Notes: a model not told the origin generated them from the sequence alone. A DNA stretch of 64,000 nt from Hepsetus odoe (GCA_017165825.1 CM029366.1:34414096-34478095), one strand, 5' to 3'. Shown: positions 7,801-17,331, numbered from the stretch's first letter. Made by a program: numbers and translations.

Positions 7801-9530
7801 TTTGGTTCTGGTTCTCCAGGCTTTTCCCCACAGAATCTCTCAGCTGTAGTGTGTTTTGGGGGGTTCTCTCTTCAGGCTCCTCTTCAGGAGATGAGCTGCA
7901 GCTTCCGTTTGGTTGAGATCTGTTGAACTTTCCACTCTTCTTTCCTGATGAAGTCCTTAGGAAGACAACACACACTGCTGAGCTTACAGAGTTTTCCAGT
8001 GGTGCAGTCACATCAGTGGTTTCCTTCTTTTTCAGGACTTCCCAAATAGTTGAACTGGATCTTCCCAATGTTTATGAAAGGCTTCTGAAGGATTTTTCTG
8101 TTAGGTGAAACAAATCAAGCACTATTTGCAGATCTCATACTTAAATCTCTTCAGTGCGAAAACAAAAACTGGCCTCGCTGTTCCAATACTTTTGGAGCGC
8201 ACTGTATACTGTTGCTGTCATGTCTGCTGCCCTACACGTCAAAGTCTTTAGATGCCTGCTCATGTAAAAGCCTTTTTTTTTTTAGTCTCTTTACTTTTCT
8301 GTTTTCATGTCACATTTATATTAATTAAAATTAATTGATTTGGTTTGTAAACCAATTTAAACTTTAATATCTTCAAAAAACTCAGACCAGGACACAAGCC
8401 AACCAGTTAGACCAGAGCTGCTTTACATATATTAGTTTTGAAAGGTACAGTTAAAAAAAAAAAGATTAAAGGACACAGTCTCCTTATACGGTCTCAAAAG
8501 CTGCTGTCCTGTTGTTTGGTTCTCCAGGTCTCCCAGCAGAGGGCAGTGTAGAGGAGATAAAGCAGGTCTGCCGCAGGGCTCAGGGAAGTTCTCCCAAACC
8601 CATGACTTTGCTTTCGCCTCTGTTCCGCGGCCCAGAGGACGTAGAGAGGCTGGATCTGCGGCTTAAGATCTCCAGAGAGGAGAAGACTCTGGGCCTTTTT
8701 CTGGTCAAACACAGACGAGACCTCGTTAAGGGCCAAAACGAACACGACAGCCTCAAACCCTTCACAGACTTCATCATTGACGTGAGTGTATGCACTGTTT
8801 AGATACCGTCTGTGTCTCACAGCTGGTCTCACTACCGTCCTGTAAACCTTCCCTTTCACTCTCTCGTCCCCGTCTGTCACAGATCACTCCTGTCACTCTT
8901 CTCCACCCATTCCAACCTGCCTGCACTCTCTTCTTCTCCTCTCTTCCACACTCGTCGTTACTCTGAACTGTCCACCTCGAGTATTTAAACTCCTCCCCCT
9001 TCACCTCCTCTACTCTCTCCACTGTCCTCCCTTTCATTCTCACTCATGTAATTTGTCTTGGTCCTGCTCACTTTCAATCCTCTAATCTCTAGAGCAGATC
9101 TCCATCTCACCAGGGTCTCCCTGCTCTCACTACAAATCACAGTCTTCATGGTCCACGAGGACTTTGAGGTGTAATAATCCAGACAGGTGTAATAAGTGGT
9201 AATAATTTCAGAAATTTCTATTCCCATCCACGAATCCGCAGCAGGTTTAATTTGTCTGAATACTGAGGTTTTGCGTTTTAGAGTCGAGAGCTGGACGCCC
9301 AGAGCAAAGTGCTGGAGCTGCTGAAGTACCAGGGTGAGAGGAAGCTCCTGGCCGAGCTGAAGCGCTGGTCTATCCCTCGCTTCCCCGTCAGCGGGCACGA
9401 CCTGCGTCGACTGGGCATCACCTCGGGCAAGGAGATCGGAACAACCCTGCAGGAGCTCCGCGACGTGTGGAAGAAGAGTCGTTACCAGCTGGGCAAGGAG
9501 GAACTCCTGAGCACCATCAGTAGGTCCTGA
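1695..9530 (+). CDS. trnt1: CCA-adding tRNA nucleotidyltransferase 1, complete gene (7 coding exons)
   Basis: TRNT1 adds or repairs the 3'-terminal CCA of cytosolic and mitochondrial tRNAs using CTP and ATP. Coding exons are join(1695-1830, 3426-3619, 3987-4125, 5909-6035, 7269-7462, 8528-8781, 9282-9530). All introns are GT-AG and every phase matches. The spliced product is 430 residues, or 437 if the in-frame ATG at 1674 is used; the human protein is 434. I prefer 1695 because the sequence before it (TTTTTGATCCTCTGTCAG) looks like a polypyrimidine tract and acceptor. In 437-residue numbering the class II motifs are GGAVRD (66-71), the catalytic DVD (80-82), the nucleotide-contact RRDLTINSMF (153-162), and EDFLRILR (196-203), with its ExDxxR-type nucleotide-recognition residues. 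The N-terminal 25-32 residues are basic and hydrophobic, like a mitochondrial presequence. A second Met in FSMQLKSKEF could initiate a cytosolic form. No frame damage is present, so the gene looks functional. Confidence 0.95.
1856..1884. repeat. (CTCGC)n pentanucleotide run
   Basis: About five tandem CTCGC units lie just inside trnt1 intron 2. Confidence 0.85.
1890..2040 (-). mobile_element. SINE-B fragment
   Basis: On the minus strand this reads a tRNA-like head with TGATCTAGTG (A box) and GGTTCGAATCCCACCTC (B box). It continues with the family-specific CTCCCTGAGCAAGACCCTGAACCCC. The 3' tail is missing. Confidence 0.75.
2041..2195 (-). mobile_element. RTE-clade LINE fragment
   Basis: The reverse complement matches the reverse-transcriptase region after the FADD motif (the EENLERWRS to VNER part) seen in the fuller copies at 10.5 and 41.4 kb. 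It is degraded and directly abuts the SINE-B fragment. Confidence 0.65.
2697..2906 (-). mobile_element. SINE-A copy (intron 2 of trnt1)
   Basis: The minus strand shows a tRNA-like head with B box GGTTCGAATCCC, the shared core GTTGCCCTGAGGTACCCTTG, the GCCCCCTGCTG segment, and a terminal (CACTTT)n tail at its 3' end. Confidence 0.85.
2970..3194 (+). mobile_element. SINE-A copy
   Basis: GGGGGCAGTGG head, GAGCAAGGCACTGCCCC core, GCCCCCTACTGGGCG, and a CACTTTCACTTT tail. It lies in opposite orientation to the copy 60 bp upstream, so the pair forms an imperfect inverted repeat within trnt1 intron 2. Confidence 0.85.
3426..3619 (+). CDS. trnt1: trnt1 coding exon 2 (GGAVRD and catalytic DVD)
   Basis: The acceptor is TTTCCAG/AAATTTTT and the donor is CGG/GTAAGA. 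The exon encodes the nucleotidyltransferase core: ELRIAGGAVRD, then EDVDFATTATP with the two metal-binding aspartates, then GIRMINNKGEKHGTITAR. Its 194 bp close the reading frame exactly (phase 0 at the end). Confidence 0.97.
3670..3820 (+). mobile_element. SINE-B fragment (intron 3 of trnt1)
   Basis: It carries a B box GCTCAAATCCCACC and the conserved CCAGGGGGGACTGTCCCTG core. The L2-like tail is absent. Confidence 0.75.
3987..4125 (+). CDS. trnt1: trnt1 coding exon 3 (RRDLTINSMF)
   Basis: The acceptor is TTTTGCAG/CTGCAT and the donor is CTCG/GTAAGA. The exon encodes TTLRVDVQTDGRHAEVEF and the DAERRDLTINSMF motif, which contributes to catalysis and NTP contact. Confidence 0.97.
4209..5667 (+). 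mobile_element. RTE-clade LINE, internally deleted copy in trnt1 intron 4
   Basis: The copy starts at the element's 5' end (CACAAGCCAGTG, compare 39066) and ends at the 3' UTR motif GTGGCGACCCCTAA. Compared with the fuller copy it has three large internal deletions. The first, at about 4440, joins the 5' UTR to the end of the endonuclease region. The second, at about 5052, loses about 215 bp. The third, at about 5270, loses the reverse-transcriptase catalytic core. Long open stretches remain (for example 4268-5170), but no functional RT can be made. It is sense-oriented to trnt1. Confidence 0.85.
5668..5853 (+). mobile_element. 5'-truncated SINE-A fused to RTE 3' end
   Basis: The element begins at the B box (GGTTCAAATCCCAGACC) and continues through TGCCCCCTGCTGGACG to the CACTTTCACTTT tail. 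It joins the preceding RTE copy without intervening host sequence. Confidence 0.8.
5909..6035 (+). CDS. trnt1: trnt1 coding exon 4 (EDxxRxxR motif)
   Basis: The acceptor is CGTCTCAG/GGCTGG and the donor is TTCAG/GTGAGG. The exon encodes GLDGTLYDYFQGYEDL and QEDFLRILRYFR. The Glu-Asp-x-x-Arg motif is the protein template that selects CTP or ATP in class II enzymes. Confidence 0.97.
6545..7030. repeat. Dispersed repeat 'R69', copy 1 (trnt1 intron 5)
   Basis: This roughly 0.5-kb sequence closely matches 33860-34350. Shared landmarks include CAGCATTCAGCATCA, AATCACCTGATCATCTGGAA and GTGTGGATTAACCAACACAG. It then enters a 69-bp tandem unit beginning CTGCTCAGGTACAGAGACTG, present here as fewer than two units. 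Family unknown; no transposase or tRNA promoter is visible. Confidence 0.75.
7269..7462 (+). CDS. trnt1: trnt1 coding exon 5 (neck domain)
   Basis: The acceptor is ATTTGCAG/ATTTTA and the donor is ATAG/GTCAGA. The exon encodes FYGRVASDPGQHDPETL, the GISGERIWVELKKMLVG segment and YELDLAQYIG, matching the neck/body helices of TRNT1. Confidence 0.96.
7500..8207 (-). mobile_element. Tc1/mariner-like relic in trnt1 intron 6
   Basis: The right end reads CAATACTTTTGGAGCGCACTGTA, the terminal sequence typical of fish Tc1/mariner-type elements (CCAAAAGTATTGGAACA on the other strand). The body is shared in opposite orientation with 28.4-29.6 kb (AGAGAACCCCCCAAAA and GATATGCAACCAAA). Translation is broken, and assignment to Tc1/mariner rests mainly on the terminus. 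Confidence 0.5.
8528..8781 (+). CDS. trnt1: trnt1 coding exon 6 (body domain)
   Basis: The acceptor is TTCTCCAG/GTCTCC and the donor is GAC/GTGAGT. The exon encodes LPAEGSVEEIKQVCRR, SPKPMTLLSPLFRG, LDLRLKISREEKTLGLF and KPFTDFIID. It ends in phase 0. Confidence 0.96.
8806..9148 (-). mobile_element. RTE-clade LINE fragment in trnt1 intron 7
   Basis: The reverse complement covers the RT C-terminal part from the post-FADD region to YRTVVRPA. It keeps the ten bases (here AGAAGAGTGA-like) that are missing from the 35.9 and 41.7 kb copies, and it is antisense to trnt1. Confidence 0.8.
9282..9530 (+). CDS. trnt1: trnt1 terminal coding exon 7 (tail domain)
   Basis: The acceptor is GCGTTTTAG/AGTCGA. 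The exon encodes SRELDAQSKVLELLKYQGER, then KRWSIPRFPVSGHDLRRLGI, and ends in ELLSTISRS with a TGA at 9528-9530. The PVSGHD motif and the length match the family C-terminus. This exon is GC-rich compared with its introns. Confidence 0.97.
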   Translation, partial: SRELDAQSKVLELLKYQGERKLLAELKRWSIPRFPVSGHDLRRLGITSGKEIGTTLQELRDVWKKSRYQLGKEELLSTISRS

Positions 9531-10075
9531 TTAAAGACAGACAGAATCAGTGATGGTTCTCAGTATGATCTGCTGTACAAAGAATGAAGTCAATGTTCTG
9601 TGAAGCTGCTGCTGGACCCTGGCCGTCCCAGCTGAGGGTTAAAAAGCTGATGATAAACTGAAGGCTTTGAGAACTTACTGTTTGTGGAAATGCTCAGAGA
9701 CCAGCCCGGCTCCAAGAGAGGTGGAGAAACGAGCAGGTGCAGACAGGGCGCTTTTACTTCTCTTTCTCCTCTATTAACATTCATTTAGTTTGGCAAGTTC
9801 ATGATGTTCATGTTATTTTGGAGAATAATTTCAGATCTGATTTCAGCAGTTTCTTCTGCTTAATTTATTTTCTGCCCCCAAATTAAAACCTGCACAATGA
9901 TCATGTGGACGTGTAGATACTGCTGAAGCAGGAAGATCTTTAGCTCTTAAAGAAGAGTTTATCCAAAGTGATGTCAGATGATTCTTCAAGAAGAGAAATT
10001 AGAGAAATCCAGTTTCCAGGTTGTTATGTAACCATGTCATATTCTGAAGTAGAATAAAAGATAAGACTGTTTTGT
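9531..10075 (+). other. trnt1 3' UTR with polyadenylation signal
   Basis: This noncoding sequence follows the stop codon. AATAAA at 10053-10058 is the best polyadenylation signal. An ATTAAA at about 9883 could be used earlier. The 3' end is inferred. Confidence 0.45.
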
Positions 10076-10253
10076 GGTTTGGTTTATCTGTGAAGGAAGG
10101 ACCGGGTGGGATGTTGAGCAGGTTGTAGCTGAAGTTCCATCCCTCAGACAGAAACGTGTTTAAATTTAACAAAATTAAACTTCTGAAAATCTTCAGATTT
10201 ATAAGAGTTTAAATGGTTCATTAGCTGTTTAAGCAGAATGTTGTGGGTACACT

Positions 10254-10256
<3 letters not shown>

Positions 10257-10288
<32 letters not shown>
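10257..10288. repeat. (AC)n microsatellite
   Basis: A simple AC run of about 16 units downstream of trnt1. Confidence 0.95.
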
Positions 10289-10294
<6 letters not shown>

Positions 10295-10482
10295 TTATAA
10301 TTTCCAATCCACAGACACAGGGACATCATATTACAATGTAATAACTTTGAACAGAAAAAACAGAAAAAACTTTATTCACATGTTTAAGATGGGCGGGGGG
10401 TTCTGTAATAGTGTGTGTAAAGTGATCAGTGAATTGTAGCCCTGAGTTCCTCTTTTTGGAGTTCATGTTCATGTTATACGGT

Positions 10483-11722
10483 ATAGAGGGATAACGATGA
10501 TCAGACACAGCATGAAGTTCTGGGAAAGAGTCGTGGAAGCAGGTTAAGGTCAGGTAAGATAAAAGAGGTGATGATCAGTGAACAGCAGTCTGGTTTCATG
10601 CTGAGAAAGAGCTCTACAGATACAATGTCTGCTCTGAGGGTGTTGATGGAGAAGTACAGAGAAGGTCAGAAGGAGTTACATTGTGTTTTTGTGGACTTGG
10701 AGAAAGCAGATGACAGAGTGTCCAGAGAGGAGTTGTGGTTTTGTATGAGGAAGTCTGGTGTTACAGAGAAGTATGTGAGAGTAGTTCAGGATATGTATGA
10801 GGGCAGTGTAACAGTGGTGAGATCTGCAGTGGGAGTGACGGGTGCATTTAAGGTACATCAAGGATCAGCACTGAGCCCGTTCTTGTTTGCAATAGTAATG
10901 GACAGGTTGACGGACGAGGTTAGACAGGAGTCTCCGTGGACGAGGATGTTTGCTGATGATATTGTGATCTGCAGTGAGAGTAGGGAGCAGCTGGAGGAGA
11001 ACCTGGAGAGATGGAGATCTGCTCAAGAGAGGAGAGGAATGAAAGTGAGTAGGTCAAAGACAGAATACATGAGAGTGAATGAAAGGGTGGACAGTGGAGT
11101 GGTGAGGATGGAGGGAGTGGAGGTAACAAAGGTGGAGGAGTTTAAATACTTGGGATCAACAGTTCAGTGTAACGGCGAGTGTGGAATAGAGGTGAAGAAG
11201 AGAGTGCAGGCTGGTTGGAATGGGTGGAGAAGATTGACTGGAGTGATATGTGACAGATGGGTACCAGCGGGAGTAAAAGGGAAGGTTTACAGGACAGTAG
11301 TGAGACCAGCTATGTTGTACGGGTTGGAGACGGTGGCGCTGATGAAAAGACAGGAGGCGGAGCTGGAGGTGTCAGAGTTAAAGATGCTGAGATGTTCGTT
11401 GGGTGTGACGAGGATGGACAGGATTAGAAATGAGTATATTAGAGGGACAGATCAGGTTAGACATCTTGGAGACAAAGTTAGAGAAGCAAGGTTGCGTTGG
11501 TTTGGACGTGTCTAGAGAAGAGATGAGGATTATATTGGAAGGAGGATGTTGAAGATGGAGCTGCCAGGAAAGAGGAGAAGAGGAAGGAGAAAGAAGGTTT
11601 ATGGACGTGGTGAGAGAGGACATGCAGGTGGTCAGTTTGAAGGAGGAAGATGCAGAGGACCGGAAGAAATGGAGACGGTTGATCCGCTGTGGCGACCCCT
11701 AAACAGGAGAAGCCGGAAAAAA
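10483..11722 (+). mobile_element. RTE-clade LINE, 5'-truncated copy with a long open RT frame
   Basis: A 315-codon frame (10568-11515) encodes most of the reverse transcriptase. It has motif A (FVDLEKADDRV, with Tyr changed to Asp beside the catalytic Asp), the HQGSALSPFLF motif, FADDIV (motif C), and the C-terminal VRPAMLYGLETV to GDKVREARLRWFGRV. A premature TAG replaces a Gln codon at about 11513. A short in-frame deletion removes residues just before HQGSALS. The 3' end carries the RTE signature CCGCTGTGGCGACCCCTAAA. It retains the RRLTGVICD segment deleted in two other copies. Confidence 0.9.
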
Positions 11723-11888
11723 AAAGTAGTAGTTAATTTTATACGGGTTAGAGACGGTAGCGGGAACTGCAGTAACAAAGTAACTATAAAAAACAAACAC
11801 AGAAAACCATTTAATAAGATCAATTAATAACAGAACTATCATTCAGATTGCTACAGTAACTTCTACATTCTAATAAAAATGAGCTTAT

Positions 11889-11952
11889 ACGGTGCAGTGT
11901 GTAGCACTGTCGCCTCGCTGCGAGAAGGTCCTGGGTTCGATTCCCAGGCTGA
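11889..11952 (+). mobile_element. SINE-C head fragment
   Basis: Only the tRNA-like head remains: GTAGCACTGTCGCCTCGCTGC, then CTGGGTTCGATTCCCAGGC. It is immediately followed by a SINE-A. Confidence 0.7.
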
Positions 11953-11963
11953 ACCCTTTCTTT

Positions 11964-12222
11964 GGGGCAGAGGTGTTCTAGTGGTGAGGGAGTCGCCCCG
12001 CATCGGAAGATTGTGGGTTCGATTCCCTCACAAGTAGGTTGCCCTGAGGTACCCCGAGCAAGGTACCGTCCCCGTCACTGCTCCCCGAGTGCTTTCAATA
12101 GTTGCCCCCTGCTGCACGGTGGTTGTGTACATGGGTTAAACGCAGAGGTCCAGTTTCGTTGTGGTTCACGCTTGCTGTGCTGTGACCTCGCAATGACGGG
12201 TTGTCACTTTCACTTTCACTAT
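11964..12222 (+). mobile_element. SINE-A, near full length
   Basis: GGGGCAG start, TTCTAGTGGTGAGGGAG A-box region, GGTTCGATTCCCTCAC B box, GTTGCCCTGAGGTAC core, GCTGTGCTGTGA and a CACTTTCACTTTCACT tail. Confidence 0.9.
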
Positions 12223-12395
12223 ACACAGAGGGCACATTAACTGACTTTTTATACGTTTTCTTTCTTTATTTTGAATGTCTTCATTCTCCGAGTGCAGTTG
12301 TTTACGATTAACAATTTGCAAATAAATGTTTTAAAATCTCAAAATGTAAAACACTGAGCTGCAGTAAATGTGAAAAGTCTTCATAAATAATGTCT

Positions 12396-12431
<36 letters not shown>

Positions 12432-12432
12432 T
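12396..12432. repeat. (AAT)n microsatellite
   Basis: About 12 AAT units. Confidence 0.95.
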
Positions 12433-12486
12433 ATTGAGTTAAACAGGATTTCTCACTGTAGTGAAAACCTTAAGCTCAAAGAACAG

Positions 12487-12649
12487 GGTGCTGGTGGTCT
12501 AGTGGTGGACCTGTTCAAATCCCACCTCCAGCACTGCCACCACTGGGTCCCTGAGACCCTGAACCCTGAGTGTCTCCAGGGGGGACTGTCCCTGTAATCA
12601 GGACATGGACGTCTCTCTGGAGAAGAGCGTAAAATGCCATAAATGTAAA
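12487..12649 (+). mobile_element. SINE-B copy
   Basis: GGTGCTGGTGGTCTAGTGG head (like the A box of a tRNA-Glu-type molecule), TTCAAATCCCACCTCCAGC B box, CCAGGGGGGACTGTCCCTG core, and an AGAGCG...CCATAAATGTAAA tail. A short internal deletion removes part of the head. Confidence 0.85.
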
Positions 12650-13279
12650 GTCCAGCTTGGACGTTCCTCAGCTTTAGGTTAAAGTGGCCAGACTAACTCT
12701 AGGTTGTGTGATAATGGACTCCATATCCTCTTCTCCACCATGTTGGAGATACAGATCCTTCAATACTGTTCTCACCAAATCTGCATTTAAATGGAGACAA
12801 ACTCAGAAAAGCCCCACAGGACAGCTCCAGTTTGGGACAGGGGCAGAGGGAGAACTGTAGGGGGCACTGAAGCTCCAAGGTTGCACTTCAGAAGCACTGA
12901 AGCAGCTGAAACTCCTCAGATTGTTCCCAGTCTGGTGCTGATCCAGCAGGTTTGGCTCCAGTGGCTGTTTGAGCTGCAGCAGGTGTTCATCACCTGAAGT
13001 CTGAAAGAAGGTCTACACTGGTGTGTGGTGTGGTTTAGGCCTCTGAAATTCAGATTAATTTGGACAATAAAACCCCTTTCTCTCCTGCATGTCCCCGTCC
13101 AGTGTCCCTATAACATTGGAGTCCAGCAAACAGCTCGTCCACCAACTTAGGACTAAAATTAAAGATCTGTTTTCACTGAGATCAATAATGAAAATCAATA
13201 TTATATCTTCTGTGCAATTATTACATCTTGATAAATAAACTGAACTATAAATATAGTCGAATGTGAAAATAAAGACAAA

Positions 13280-13535
13280 ACTGACTTCTGACCTCCTCTC
13301 TGTCCTTCCTCTTCCATCCTGGCAGCTCCATCCTCAACTTCCTTCTCCTGATATACTCCTCGTCTCTCCTCATTGCTCAGTCTTGCTTCTCTCCAACCCG
13401 TTATATGGGTTCTCCATCATGCATGACATAGCTGGTCTCACTACTGTCTCCAACCCGTATAACATAGCTGGTCTCACTACCGTCTCCTACTTGTATAACA
13501 TAGCTGGTCTCACTACTGTCTCCAACCCGTATAAC
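13280..13535 (-). mobile_element. RTE-clade LINE fragment with 36-bp tandem expansion (left part)
   Basis: The minus strand matches the RTE C-terminal coding region. It then carries tandem copies of the 36-bp stretch coding VRPAMLYGLETV (plus-strand core ACATAGCTGGTCTCACTAC). The array is interrupted by a SINE-A-headed element and resumes at 13790. Confidence 0.75.
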
Positions 13536-13764
13536 AATAATAATAATCCTTTATTTATAATCCCACGAATGGGAAATTCGCTCTCTGCATTTCACCCATA
13601 CACACATGTGCAGCAGTGGGCTGCTATTGAAAGCGCCCGGGGAGCAGTGATGGGGACGGCACCTTGCTCAAGGGTACCTCAGGGCAACCTACTGGGAAGG
13701 GGTTCAAACCCCCGATCCTCCGATCATGTGGCTGACGCCCGAACCACTAGGCCACCGCTGCCCT
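13536..13764 (-). mobile_element. SINE-A-headed element inserted in the RTE minisatellite
   Basis: On the minus strand: AGGGCAGCGGTGGCCTAGTG, B box GGTTTGAACCCCTTCC, GAGGTACCCTTGAGCAAGG, and a tail ending in ATAAATAAAGGATTATTATT instead of the usual CACTTT. The tail type therefore differs from ordinary SINE-A copies. Confidence 0.75.
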
Positions 13765-13789
13765 AACAAATGCAAGACACGCCCTTAAC

Positions 13790-13935
13790 ATAGCTGGTCT
13801 CACTACCGTCTCCAACCTGCATAACATAGCTGGTCTCACTACCATCTCCAACCTGTATAACACAGCTGGTCTCACCACCGTCTGCAACCCTTATATCATA
13901 GCTGGTCTCACTGCCGTCTCCAACCCATATAACAT
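13790..13935 (-). repeat. 36-bp minisatellite derived from RTE coding sequence (right part)
   Basis: About four further units of the ACATAGCTGGTCTCACTAC-type 36-bp repeat, continuing the array split by the SINE. Translated on the minus strand each unit reads VRPAMLYGLETV-like. Confidence 0.75.
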
Positions 13936-14895
13936 GAACAGTTGAAGCTGAAGTGTTTTAATCATAATTTCTTTTTACTGAGTAATTCGATTGGCTGCTG
14001 GATTATGGCCCCTGTATCTCATCTGGTGTGTTTAAAATAACGAGGTACTGAAGAAGAGGCTGGTCGTGCAGACGAGGTGAGCTTCGATGAAGGTGAGGGT
14101 GAAGTGTTGGATGTGGTGAAACTGTTCTTTGTTCTGTGTTCGGTTTAGTGCAGATGTTTCTCACTGATAATCTCGGGTGATGCTGCAGGCAGGATGTGGT
14201 GGAGCTGAACAAGCGTGTCTTGCATTTGTCTCTCTAATCTTCATCATCAGAGATAATAAGCAGGCGGGGACGGTGTTAATTACCTTCACAGCACGCCACA
14301 CGACAGCAAGACATTTGGAGGAGGAAGTATCCAGCTCTGCTGGTGTTGTACTGCCAGGCTCTGCTCTGAGAAGGTTGTTTCTCATCGTATCCTGTTTGTG
14401 ATGATTGTGTCTGCTGGAAAGTGGTGATCAGTCTCAGAGCGGAGGATGAATTGTGTGCAGTATTTGTACTGATGGTATGAAAAAAGCTGTAGACAACAGG
14501 AGAACAAGGCTGTTTAAAGACCCTGTATCAGGAAAAAAATCCTTTGCAAATTTTGTTACACTGTTAGTTTCAAAACAAACCACTCACTGGTCCATATGCA
14601 GATGTGCCCTGTTCACACCTGACAATAAGGTGAGTCTTGTGTGATCCAAACACAGGTGGTCAGCTTTAAACACAGGTACGAGGGTGTGATGATCTCCGAT
14701 ATCCTGCCTAGGACCAACTTGACCTTCATTTGCGGACAGTCACAGGAAGACCTTTGAAAGCAGCAGGGCGTTGGTCTCTGCAGAAGTTAAGTTCCTGTTC
14801 ATTTGCATGTAGAGCAGAGAAGTGAGCCCTGATCACAAGCCATCACTCCAGATGTTTTCTACTAGAACTTGTGGACTTGGAGCTGGTTGGATCGT
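13936..14895. other. Mostly unique noncoding DNA
   Basis: Short open frames here have no recognisable domains. I see no repeat family and no splice-supported exon. Confidence 0.4.
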
Positions 14896-14897
14896 TC

Positions 14898-14995
14898 ATT
14901 TGCCTGGCATGATCGCTGTGATCGGGAAGGTGGTTCACTCAGAGAGAGGCTCAGCTCTGGACTCCCCACCCTGCTAGTGGTGGACTACTTCATTT
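14898..14995 (+). pseudogene. U1 snRNA-like pseudogene fragment
   Basis: The sequence TTTGCCTGGCATGATC, then GAAGGTGGTTCACTCAG, then GAGGCTCAG resembles the 5' half of U1 snRNA (TTACCTGGCAG, ATGATCA.GAAGGTGGTT, GAGGCTCA). The 5' splice-site-pairing end is altered, internal bases are missing, and the Sm site is not evident. A functional gene is unlikely. I call it from memory of U1 and have not aligned it. Confidence 0.35.
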
Positions 14996-15005
14996 TTCTT
15001 TTTAG

Positions 15006-15246
15006 AGGGGCAGCGATGGTGTAGTGTTTAGGGATGAGGCCCCAGGATCAGAAGGTCATGGGTAAGAATCAAGGACCATTATGTTGCCCTGAAGCTCCCT
15101 TGATCATGGTACCGTCCCCATCACTGCTCCCTAGATGCTGGATATGTCTGCCCCCTGCTGGACGGTGTGTGTGTGGTTTAAATACAGAGGGTGTGTTTGG
15201 TTGTGGTTCACAATGACAGACAGTCACTTTCACTTCACTTTCACTC
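15006..15246 (+). mobile_element. SINE-A copy (first of a tandem pair)
   Basis: GGGGCAGCGATGG head, ATCATGGTACCGTCCCC core, TCTGCCCCCTGCTGGACGG and a CACTTTCACTTCACTTTCACT tail. The B box is damaged. Confidence 0.9.
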
Positions 15247-15251
15247 CAAGG

Positions 15252-15518
15252 TGAATGGCAGGTGCGGCCTAGTGTTTAGGGAGTTTGGCCACCGGATCGG
15301 AAGATTGTGGGTTCGAACCCCTTACCAGTAGGTTGCCCTGAGCAAGGTACCATCCCTGTCACTGCTCCCTGGGCACTTTCATAGCTGCCCCCTGCTGCAC
15401 GGTGTGTGTTTGTGTGCAGGGGTTAAATGCGGAAGTGTAATTTTGTTGTGGTTCACTGTGTGTGGTGTACTCACAATGACGAGTGTAGTCACTTTCACTT
15501 CACTTTTTCACTTCAGGT
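15252..15518 (+). mobile_element. SINE-A copy (second of a tandem pair)
   Basis: GGCAGGTGCGGCCTAGTG head, GGGTTCGAACCCCTTAC B box, GAGCAAGGTACCATCCC and a long (CACTTT)n tail. It differs in sequence from its neighbour, so this is two insertions, not a duplication. Confidence 0.9.
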
Positions 15519-16140
15519 GTGCGCAGGGCTGATGAGATACATAAAAGGACTAAAATCCTTTTAAAACGCAGAATAAACGAGGCCTCGGTCCGAAGAAAGA
15601 ACAGAAGCGTAAGGTGAGGCAGCAGCCCGGCGGTGGTTGAGGAAAACAGATTTAAAAGGCCTTCAGCTCAGGTTCTGGCCACCAAACAGCCCAGCAGCGA
15701 GAGCCCGTTTCAATCGGAGAGGGAACGCTGTTGAACGCTGGCGCCGAAAACAGAGCCTCCTCTGTCTTCAGCGGGCCTGGTGCTGAGCGTAGACGTTCAT
15801 CACATTTTTTTAGAAGTACATTTTTATACCGCGGGAGTGAAATGCAGCTCAACATGCAGGGATTCGGACTCGGGATGTTCGTCTACGTGCTTTTGTTTCT
15901 TGTTCCCAGACTCGCTCACTTCTCCATTTAGCTCAGAACAAGCTGTTGTTGGCATCGGGCTCTGACGTCTGATTGGACGAGAATGTGCTTAATGGCAGAT
16001 CTGAGCCAGTGAAAGAGAAGCTCTGAGGGGCAGCAGGTGCGTCGTGCACCTGTGTAGCAACAGCATGCTGTTTCTTGGCAACGCAAAAAAGACACTCAAC
16101 TGTTAATAGAGAGATAAAAATAGTGCTACCTCAGACTCTT

Positions 16141-16182
16141 CACACACACACTCACACACTCTCACACACTCTCACACACTCT
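16141..16182. repeat. (CACACTCT)n short repeat
   Basis: Short CA/CT-rich tandem units. Confidence 0.8.
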
Positions 16183-16519
16183 GCTGGTGGATGCTCTGAA
16201 GCCTGACAGATGAGCATCAGCCTGTGAGGATGCAGCGTGAGGCTGGAAGTTGTTAAAGGAAGCTGTGACAGCGCTCTAACCCAGATACACCGACGAGACC
16301 GCCTGATGACTCCTTTAATAATCCGTCGGAGATCTTTATGTCCATGAATGTAAAAGTGACCTGCTGCCCTTATAGTCTCACGTTCTTTTACATCAAAGGA
16401 ACTTTTTCATTTCCTCCACATTTATTACGCTTACACGCTTTCATGAACACGAGTCTGTTTTTCAACCTCTCATTTATTACAATAAAGAACCCAAAACATT
16501 AAAAAAACACATTTTATTT

Positions 16520-16840
16520 GCTCAGTCACTCGTTTTCTCAGCCGCTTGTCCTCATTAGGGTTACGGTGCTGAAGTCTGTCCCGGCTCTCACAGGGAGACA
16601 GGTGGGGACACTTTGGATAGGTCGCCAGTCCATCACAGGGCAGACATACCGACAAACACACATTCACACACCGAGGGGGACAATTTAGTGTCTCCAGTCC
16701 AGCTTACCTGCAGGTGGCAAGACACGGGGACAACATGTCCACTCCACACAGAAAGGACAGAGACTATACCCCATGGGAATTGAACCCAGGAACTTCTCAC
16801 TGTGAGGCAACAGCGCCACCCACTGCCCAGTGTGCCGCCC
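16520..16840 (-). mobile_element. SINE-C, near full length
   Basis: On the minus strand: GGGCGGCACACTGGGCAGTG, B box GGGTTCAATTCCCATGGG, GACATGTTGTCCCCGTGTC, the GATGGACTGGCGACC segment and the AGGACAAGCGGCTGAGAAAA tail. Confidence 0.8.
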
Positions 16841-17296
16841 TCTTTAATTCTAGTAAACGAACACTTTTAAAACACCTTTAAACCAAAGATCTTGAAGCTA
16901 AGCTGCAAAGTCGCATGTTTTTGATCTCACTATTCTTGTGATGTCACAAAAACCCCAAAATATGAGCTTCCATCTTCAGACTGCAGCCGTGTAACGCTGA
17001 CCATCATAAAGACATGGGGAGGGGTTCTGTGCAGGGTACGTTTTGCAAGGCAGCCAATCAGAACAGAGCTCATTTGCATATGTTTAGGCACTGCTTTAGT
17101 CCTGAAGGATGAAGGGAGGCTGGAAATGAATTCAATCTGTTTATATAAGCACACAAACATCATGTTATAAAGTGTAACGCACACAGGCTTCACTGTTATC
17201 CGTTAAAACTAACATGTAAATGAGCTCTAATATAATTGGCTGTCTTGTTTCCTGTTCTTTTGTTCAGGATTGTTATATATTGGGTGGCGTTTAAAT

Positions 17297-17331
<35 letters not shown>

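Noticed and set aside
10568..11515. 315-codon reverse-transcriptase frame as an active element
   Set aside because: The element is 5'-truncated, lacks the endonuclease, has a Tyr-to-Asp change next to the catalytic Asp, a short deletion before HQGSALS and a premature stop.
11930..12010. tRNA gene (A and B box-like sequences)
   Set aside because: These are heads of SINE-C and SINE-A elements; the tRNA fold is not complete and the sequence continues into SINE bodies. The same applies to all other B-box matches in the window.
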